19,583 nucleotides of DNA from PRO6 sp049646625 (lineage in GTDB: Bacteria; Pseudomonadota; Alphaproteobacteria; Rhizobiales; Xanthobacteraceae): positions 1 through 19,583 of the forward strand of contig JBARWE010000139.1 in the NCBI GenBank assembly GCA_049646625.1. Direction: 5' to 3'. Below the pieces are notes generated by a model, which was not told the DNA's origin, did no database searches, and saw only the letters and a program-made list of their open reading frames with translations. This document shows, one piece after another, positions 15,163-19,583 of this stretch (the stretch's first letter is position 1; each line of letters begins with the position of its first letter). The position numbers and the translations under genes were made by a program.

Positions 15163-15777
15163 GTGAAAGCTCGTAAATCATCGACCGGTGCGGTTAGCGA
15201 CAGGCGCGAGGCCACGGCTCGTCCGCAGCGCAAGCGCCGCGCCGACGATGCGGCTGCAGCGCCAGCCGACAAGTCCGCCCATGATCCAGTGGCCCTGATC
15301 CTTGCGCAGTGGCAGCGCGAGCGGCCCGATATCGATCCGGCCCCGATGAGGATCTTCGGATTGATCGTGCGGGCGCAGTCGCTGACGACGGCATTCATGA
15401 ACGAGGCGCTGGCGAAATGGGGGCTTTCCCGCCCATCTTTCGACGTTTTGTCGGCGCTGAGGCGGGCGGGACCGCCGTTCTGTTTGACGCCGAAAAGCCT
15501 CTCCGAATCGTTAATGCTGAGCGGTGCCGGAATGACCAGCCGACTCGATCGCCTCGAGAGTCTTTACCTCATCGCCAGGCTGCCGGAGCCGAACGACCGG
15601 CGCAGCGTCAAGATCCAGTTGACGGAGCGCGGCGTCCGGCTGATCGACGATGTGGTGCCCAGCATCGTCAAGGCGCAATGGAGCATCACCTCCAAACTTG
15701 GCGCCGTGCAGACCGACGAGCTGGTGCGTCTGCTGGGCGATTTCACGAGCCTGCTTGCCGAGCGCGACGAGGATTGA
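15163..15777 (+). CDS. MarR-family transcriptional regulator
   Basis: A 204-residue winged-helix regulator. The dimerisation and DNA-binding core starts around residue 60. The helix-turn-helix region LTPKSLSESLMLSGAGMTSR lies near 108-127, and the wing carries the hallmark D145-R146-R147 followed by TERG. The first 45 residues are a basic Lys/Arg-rich extension (for example RPQRKRRADD) that is absent from minimal MarR proteins of about 145 residues. Start is GTG 15163, five bases after GGAGAGG. MarR proteins commonly bind aromatic ligands and release a divergent catabolic operon. The divergent hydroxylase 2 genes and the repeated element TATTTYNNTATCTAA fit that pattern. I infer that it also controls the coxG-like gene and the Dabb/cyclase pair. 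Confidence 0.93.
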   Translation: MKARKSSTGAVSDRREATARPQRKRRADDAAAAPADKSAHDPVALILAQWQRERPDIDPAPMRIFGLIVRAQSLTTAFMNEALAKWGLSRPSFDVLSALRRAGPPFCLTPKSLSESLMLSGAGMTSRLDRLESLYLIARLPEPNDRRSVKIQLTERGVRLIDDVVPSIVKAQWSITSKLGAVQTDELVRLLGDFTSLLAERDED

Positions 15778-15989
15778 AGTCGCGGTTGACAAGGCTACGG
15801 AGGGGCAGCATAGTCAGGATATGATTAGATACCAAAATATATGATATCTAATATAATGGATGATAACGGTAGCTGACGCCCGGCGGAGCGCCGGATCCGG
15901 CCGCCGGCAACCCCTGAAGCGGGGCGGTGCCGCGGTGTGCCTGAGCATGCGAAAGCCGCTGGTTTGAACAACGAAGGAAGCGCCGAGCA
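15778..15989. promoter_or_regulatory. Regulatory gap before the coxG-like gene
   Basis: This 212-base gap holds two possible starts of transcription. One is TTGACA (15786-15791), 17 bases, CATAGT (15809-15814). The other has a perfect TATAAT at 15852-15857 with only a weak -35. The operator described at 15824-15852 lies downstream of the first and directly upstream of the second, so it could repress either. Bases 15860-15970 show nothing else I can support. Confidence 0.45.
15824..15852. promoter_or_regulatory. Long palindrome and MarR operator, copy 3
   Basis: A perfect 8-base inverted repeat, ATTAGATA-N13-TATCTAAT. Its left arm and spacer contain, on the minus strand, TATTTTGGTATCTAA (15825-15839), the third copy of the shared element. 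This copy carries the conserved TATCTAA half on both sides, suggesting higher affinity or binding of two dimers. It is the cleanest palindrome of the three sites. Confidence 0.6.
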
Positions 15990-16448
15990 ATGGCAATGAA
16001 CATGAGCGGCGAGATTGAGCTGGCGGCGCCGCGGGAAACCGTATGGGCGATGTTGAACGACGCGGATGTCCTCAGGCAGTGCATCCCCGGCTGTGAATCG
16101 CTCGAATGGCTCTCGGAAACCGAACTGCAGGCCGTGGCGGTCAACAAGGTCGGCCCTGTCAAGGCGCGTTTCAAGGGCAAGGTCCAGTTGACGGATATCG
16201 ATCCGCCGAGCGGCTATCGCATATCGGGCGAGGGTGACGGCGGCATCGCCGGCTTTGCCAAAGGTGGGGCCGCGGTGAGGCTGGAGGATGCCGGCAACGG
16301 CGTCACATTGCTAAAATATGATGTCGAAGCGCAGATCGGAGGCAAACTCGCGCAGTTGGGCCAGCGTCTGGTCAACAGTGTCGCCAAAAAGATGGCCGAT
16401 CAGTTCTTCACGCGCTTCGTCGACGCCGTGGTGCAGGCCCGGACCTAG
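15990..16448 (+). CDS. CoxG-like SRPBCC family protein
   Basis: A 152-residue protein of the CO dehydrogenase subunit G (CoxG) family, with the opening MSGEIELAAPRETVWAMLND, then IPGCESLEWL, then YRISGEGDGGIAGFAKGGA. These mark the SRPBCC helix-grip fold. Full CoxG proteins usually have a C-terminal linker and membrane helix that anchor the hydroxylase. This one stops at the end of the fold, after FTRFVDAVVQ, so it should be soluble. ATG 15990 has AAGGAAG (15974-15980) at good spacing. Such proteins accompany many molybdenum hydroxylases that are not CO dehydrogenases. A role in maturation or partner docking of hydroxylase 2 is the best guess, supported by the shared operator. It has its own promoter region. 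Confidence 0.9.
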   Translation: MAMNMSGEIELAAPRETVWAMLNDADVLRQCIPGCESLEWLSETELQAVAVNKVGPVKARFKGKVQLTDIDPPSGYRISGEGDGGIAGFAKGGAAVRLEDAGNGVTLLKYDVEAQIGGKLAQLGQRLVNSVAKKMADQFFTRFVDAVVQART

Positions 16449-16784
16449 GGCAGGTGGCATCGGGTTGGCGCGAGGCAAGTGCTTGCGATCGAATGATATC
16501 GTCGGCCCGACCGGGAAAGTGCCCAACATGCTACTGCGGATCGAGATGAATTTCTTGTCGCGGCCGTCGTCGATATTGCTGAAAAGGGCAAAGCTTGCGA
16601 GATCACTGCTGGCTGTCCGGACCTGGAGTTACCGTGTAACGTTTTTGACGTAGGTATCCTTTTCCCAATCATGCCATCGCGAAAGGTATAAAGGTCGGCG
16701 CCAAACCATTTTGGGCCGTGCCGTTACGGTCGGTGGCCGTCCGGCACCATTGGGTGACAGCCTGGTTCTCTCCGATCACGATAG

Positions 16785-17087
16785 GCGCTGCGCGTACAAT
16801 CCAGGCCACATCCGTACCGCGATCTTCTGATCTGCCGCCGCCAACTGGCGGAAGCAGGTATTCGCCAGAGTGCGTTCTCCCGCCCATCCCGTTCACCCAT
16901 TGAGCGGGACCCGGAGGTCGCTTTCCTCGTTGCCAACCGACTTAGAAGTTGGACGATCAAACAAATTCGCAACCAGTGTTCGAAGGCGTTTGGCCCTGCT
17001 CGCCCCCAGGTCGACCGGCCGTTTCCCGCTATTGGGCCAGACTTCGCGCCCAGACGCCCTCTTGAGGTCTTCTTCAAGACCCCGTGA
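16785..17087 (+). pseudogene. Possible decayed gene fragment
   Basis: The frame is open for 100 codons but has no ATG, GTG or TTG to start it. The middle part reads RDPEVAFLVANRLRSWTIKQ and continues with IRNQCSKAFG (16905-16994). This looks like a small helix-turn-helix domain rather than random translation. The flanks (AGIRQSAFSRPSRS and the Pro-rich tail) are less convincing. It could be the remnant of a mobile-element or regulatory gene, or a chance open frame in GC-rich DNA. No parent family could be named with confidence. Confidence 0.25.
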
Positions 17088-17121
17088 AATCCCGGACAAT
17101 CCCGTCAAATAATGCTGGTTA

Positions 17122-17164
17122 GCGCCACATAGTGGATTCAGCCCCAGCGGCGGCGGCGTGGCGC
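17122..17164. repeat. Inverted repeat downstream of moeA
   Basis: Perfect 7-base arms, GCGCCAC (17122-17128) and GTGGCGC (17158-17164), flank a 29-base GC-rich loop, just past the moeA stop codon. It could form a 3' structure of the trpC-moaC-moeA message, but there is no U-run, so intrinsic termination is doubtful. Confidence 0.3.
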
Positions 17165-17171
17165 GGAAATG

Positions 17172-18395
17172 TCAGGCGGGCAGGCGGAAGATGATACAGG
17201 GTGAGCCGGCGGTCGCGGCCGGTGCGTGCGGCGGGCGGACGATCAGAACCTGCGCCGCGGACAGATTGCCGAGCAGCGAGGAGTCCTGCAGCGCCACCGG
17301 GGTCGCGACCGGCGGGCCGTTGTCGGTCAGCGCCAGCCGCGCGCGCAGGTAATCCTGGCGATGGTCGTTGGCGGCGATGTCGGCGCCGAGAATCGCATGC
17401 TCACCGACCTGGTGGATGTCGCGGCGGCCCGACAGCGCCCGGATCAGCGGCACCGCGAACAGGAAGGTGCAGATATAGGACGAAGCGGGGTTGCCCGGCA
17501 CGCCGATCACGCGCAAGCCCTCGGCGCGTCCGTGCATCATCGGCTTGCCGGGGCGCAGCGCGATGCGCCAGAAGGCGATCTCGATGCCCTCGGCCTGCAA
17601 TGCCTGCTTGACCACGTCGTGGTCGCCGACCGAGGCGCCGCCGGTAGTGATGAGGATGTCGGCGCCGCCCTCGCGGGCCTGGCGGATCTTGCCGCGGGTG
17701 TCGGCAAGGGTGTCGCGGGCAATGCCGAGGTCGATGATCTCGGCGCCCTCGCGGCGCGCCAGCGCGCGCAGCGCGTAGCCGTTGGAATGCACGATCTGGC
17801 CGGGCTTCGGCGTGGTGCCCGGCATCACCAGTTCATCGCCGGTGGCGAGGAAGGCGACCTTCGGGCGGCGGCGCACCGGCAGCCGCGGGTGGTTCATCGC
17901 GGCGGCGAGCGCCAGGTCGCGTTCGTTGAGGCGGGTCCCTGCGCGCAGCAGCACGTCGCCTTCGTGGAAGTCGATGCCGGCGAGGCGGATGTGGCGGCCG
18001 GGGCGAGCCGCCTCGTTCAGCGTCACGCTGTCGCCTTCGCGCGTGGTGTCTTCCTGCACCACCACGGCATCGGCGCCGCTCGGCACCACGCCGCCGGTGA
18101 AGATACGCACCGCCTCGCCTTTGCCGATCTCGCCGTTGAACGGCTGCCCGGCGGCGACTTCGCCGATCAGGCGCAGCGTCACCGGCGCGCTCGGCGCGTC
18201 CTGCGCGCGCACGGCATAGCCGTCCATCGCCGACATCGCCGCCGGCGGCTGCGTGCGCAGCGCCGCCACGTCGCGCGACAGCACCCGATGATAGGCGTCA
18301 TCCAGCGCGACCATCTCCTCCGGCAGGGCGTCGGCGCCCTCCAGCACCCGCGCCAGCGCCTCGGCGACCGGGGTGAGGGCGCTCTTGCCGGCCAT
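17172..18395 (-). CDS. moeA: Molybdopterin molybdotransferase MoeA
   Basis: A 407-residue enzyme that inserts molybdate into adenylylated molybdopterin, the last common step of Mo cofactor synthesis. Signature segments are SAMDGYAVR (residues 55-63, with the catalytic-site Asp at 58), RIFTGGVVPSGADAVVVQED (97-116), TTGGASVGDHD in the MogA-like domain, PGKPMM and GVPGNPASS. I start it at ATG 18395, just after AAGGA, giving the usual length. Further in-frame ATGs at 18416 and 18461 overlap moaC and would add unconserved residues. It follows moaC by 13 bases. Its product is needed by both hydroxylases in this window, but this locus is a housekeeping one whose linkage to them may be accidental. 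Confidence 0.95.
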   Translation of the reverse strand: MAGKSALTPVAEALARVLEGADALPEEMVALDDAYHRVLSRDVAALRTQPPAAMSAMDGYAVRAQDAPSAPVTLRLIGEVAAGQPFNGEIGKGEAVRIFTGGVVPSGADAVVVQEDTTREGDSVTLNEAARPGRHIRLAGIDFHEGDVLLRAGTRLNERDLALAAAMNHPRLPVRRRPKVAFLATGDELVMPGTTPKPGQIVHSNGYALRALARREGAEIIDLGIARDTLADTRGKIRQAREGGADILITTGGASVGDHDVVKQALQAEGIEIAFWRIALRPGKPMMHGRAEGLRVIGVPGNPASSYICTFLFAVPLIRALSGRRDIHQVGEHAILGADIAANDHRQDYLRARLALTDNGPPVATPVALQDSSLLGNLSAAQVLIVRPPHAPAATAGSPCIIFRLPA

Positions 18396-18408
18396 GATGA
18401 CGGTCCTT

Positions 18409-18915
18409 TCACTCATTGTCGGATGCCCGGTAGTGGCCCGATTTGCCACCTTTCTTTTCAAGCAGGCGGATGCCCTCGATGCGGGCGGCCCGTTCGACCG
18501 CCTTGATCATATCGTAGATCGTCAGGCAGGCGACCGATACCGCGGTGAGCGCTTCCATCTCGACCCCGGTCGGGCCTGTCACCTTGACGGTGGCGCGCAC
18601 GCGGCAGCCGGGCAGCGCGGCGTCCGGGGTGATGTCGAGCGTCACTTTCGACAGCGCCAGCGGATGGCATAGCGGGATCAGTTCGGACGTGCGCTTGGCG
18701 GCCATGATGCCGGCGATGCGCGCCGTCGCCAGCACATCGCCCTTGGCGGCGGTGCCGGACATGATGAGGTCGAGGGTTGCCGGCTGCATCACGATGGCGC
18801 CTTCGGCAACCGCCTCGCGCACCGTCGGGGCCTTGGCCGAGACGTCGACCATGCGCGCGGCGCCCTTGGCGTCGAGGTGGGTGAGGGCGGTTTGTTCCGA
18901 CACCCGGCGCGCCAT
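18409..18915 (-). CDS. moaC: Cyclic pyranopterin monophosphate synthase MoaC
   Basis: A 168-residue protein of standard length that, with MoaA, converts GTP to cyclic pyranopterin monophosphate, the first step of Mo cofactor synthesis. Typical segments are LTHLDAKGAARMVDVSAK (residues 11-28), LIPLCHPL (79-86, with H84), GVEMEALTAV (117-126), the D135/K138 pair in TIYDMIKAV, and the flexible loop KKGGKSG (154-160). Its start is 3 bases from the trpC stop, and moeA follows at once, so trpC, moaC and moeA form one transcription unit. No MoaA partner is present in the window. Confidence 0.96.
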   Translation of the reverse strand: MARRVSEQTALTHLDAKGAARMVDVSAKAPTVREAVAEGAIVMQPATLDLIMSGTAAKGDVLATARIAGIMAAKRTSELIPLCHPLALSKVTLDITPDAALPGCRVRATVKVTGPTGVEMEALTAVSVACLTIYDMIKAVERAARIEGIRLLEKKGGKSGHYRASDNE

Positions 18916-18918
18916 GGT

Positions 18919-19583
18919 CTAGCGTCCTTGCCCGTCGCGGCCGAGCAGCGCGCGCGTCGCCGCGGTCACGTCCGGCTGGCGCATCAGGCTCTCGCCGACG
19001 AGGTAAGCGCGGATGCCGACGGCGGCGAGCCGCGCGATATCGGCCGGCGCGAAGATGCCGCTTTCGCCCACCGCGATGCGGTCGGACGGAATGAGCGGCG
19101 CCAGCCGCTCGCTGGTGGCGAGTGTCGTCTCGAAGCTGCGCAGATTGCGGTTGTTGACGCCGATCAACGGCGAGCGCAGCCGCAGTGCGCGCCCCAGTTC
19201 AGCCTCGTCATGGACCTCCAGCAGCACGTCCATGCCGAGCGCCAGCGCGGTGTCCTCCAGTCCCTTGGCGTCGGTGTCGGTGAGGGCGGCGAGGATGATC
19301 AGGATGCAGTCGGCGCCGAGCGCGCGCGCCTCGAACACCTGATAGGCGTCGTACATGAAATCCTTGCGCAGCACCGGCAGCGCAGTGGCGGCTCGCGCCG
19401 CGACGAGGAAGTCGGGATGGCCTTGAAACGACGGCGCGTCGGTGAGGACGGAGAGGCAGGCCGCGCCGCCCGCCTCGTAGGCGCGCGCCAGCGCCGGCGG
19501 GTCGAAGTCGGCGCGGATCAGCCCGCGCGACGGCGAGGCTTTCTTGATCTCGGCAATCAGCGCCGGCTCGCCCTGGTCGAGGC
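18919..19583 (-). CDS. trpC: Indole-3-glycerol phosphate synthase TrpC (5' end outside window)
   Basis: The fourth enzyme-catalysed step of tryptophan synthesis: ring closure of CdRP to indole-3-glycerol phosphate. The visible 221 codons run in from the window edge and include IAEIKKASPSRG, LSVLTD, LRKDFM, IGVNNRNLRSFE and GESGIF, all hallmarks of the TIM-barrel synthase with its catalytic lysines and glutamates. About 50-60 N-terminal residues are missing beyond position 19583. The gene is intact where visible. It leads into moaC with a 3-base gap, a gene order I recall as common in Alphaproteobacteria. Confidence 0.95.
   Translation of the reverse strand, partial: LDQGEPALIAEIKKASPSRGLIRADFDPPALARAYEAGGAACLSVLTDAPSFQGHPDFLVAARAATALPVLRKDFMYDAYQVFEARALGADCILIILAALTDTDAKGLEDTALALGMDVLLEVHDEAELGRALRLRSPLIGVNNRNLRSFETTLATSERLAPLIPSDRIAVGESGIFAPADIARLAAVGIRAYLVGESLMRQPDVTAATRALLGRDGQGR

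Larger units (their letters stand above)
16449..17171. other. Gene-poor interval between the catabolic cluster and moeA
   Basis: I see no intact gene in this 723-base stretch. It contains a short hairpin, GTTAC-CGT-GTAAC followed by GTTTTT (16628-16646), which might act as a weak terminator or be a regulator dyad. It also holds a start-less open frame with protein-like sequence (16785-17087) and an inverted repeat before moeA's end (17122-17164). From recalled gene order, lexA often follows moeA in related bacteria; it is absent here. The interval may therefore be a rearrangement or island boundary. Confidence 0.5.

Noticed and set aside
11574..16448. Hydroxylase 2 plus CoxG as an aerobic CO dehydrogenase
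   Set aside because: The active-site loop is PYRGVARP, lacking the AYRCSFR cysteine of true CO dehydrogenase, and no CoxD/CoxE/CoxF genes are present in the window.
16628..16646. GTTAC-CGT-GTAAC dyad as a MerR-type promoter or as the coxG terminator
   Set aside because: The stem is only 5 bases, there is no adjacent MerR gene or target gene, and the distance from the coxG-like stop is about 180 bases. Evidence is too thin to choose either role.
16669..17077. Several short frames (60-117 codons) on both strands in the gap before moeA
   Set aside because: They have no ribosome binding sites, family resemblance or consistent codon bias; only the frame at 16785-17087 had a protein-like stretch.
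17226..18506. Open frame of 426 codons on the plus strand opposite moeA
   Set aside because: It is an antisense shadow of moeA in GC-rich DNA: His/Arg/Gly-rich low-complexity sequence with no domain, and it runs across the moeA/moaC boundary.

Overview
The window reads as an alphaproteobacterial chromosome, most likely from the Bradyrhizobium/Rhodopseudomonas/Afipia group (Nitrobacteraceae). The codon usage is GC-rich, and the right end carries trpC-moaC-moeA on the minus strand, a conserved order in these bacteria. About 16 kb to the left of it is a catabolic cluster built around two complete three-subunit molybdenum hydroxylases of the xanthine dehydrogenase/CO dehydrogenase superfamily.

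Layout. (1) 1-1409, plus: a promoter, a small Dabb-domain protein and a Cyclase_2 (kynurenine-formamidase-like) metal hydrolase. (2) 1582-2622, plus: a WD40 beta-propeller protein of unclear role. (3) 2830-10981, plus: a closely spaced run that looks like one operon. It holds a NitT/TauT-type ABC importer (ATPase, permease, periplasmic binding protein), molybdenum hydroxylase 1 (FAD, 2Fe-2S and Mo subunits), a GntR/FCD regulator, and an ACMSD-type amidohydrolase whose metal ligands resemble those of a decarboxylase. (4) 11008-11046: a bidirectional terminator. (5) 14785-11080, minus: molybdenum hydroxylase 2 (FAD, Mo and 2Fe-2S subunits). (6) 15163-15777, plus: a divergent MarR regulator. (7) 15990-16448, plus: a CoxG-like SRPBCC protein. 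(8) 16449-17171: about 0.7 kb without an intact gene. (9) 17172-19583, minus: moeA, moaC and a 5'-truncated trpC.

How the genes may work together (inference). The ABC system imports a small organic anion. One or both molybdenum hydroxylases hydroxylate an aromatic or N-heteroaromatic substrate. The Cyclase_2 hydrolase and the amidohydrolase then carry out hydrolytic ring-opening or decarboxylation steps, and the CoxG-like protein may help mature the hydroxylase. The substrate cannot be read from the sequence.

The most notable hidden signal is a 15-base element, TATTTYNNTATCTAA. It occurs three times, each time in a promoter region: at the left edge before the Dabb/cyclase pair, between the divergent marR and hydroxylase 2 operon, and before the coxG-like gene. 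This suggests one MarR regulon that brackets the cluster, with a GntR-controlled transporter/hydroxylase operon inside it. No CRISPR array, tRNA, rRNA or intact insertion sequence was seen.
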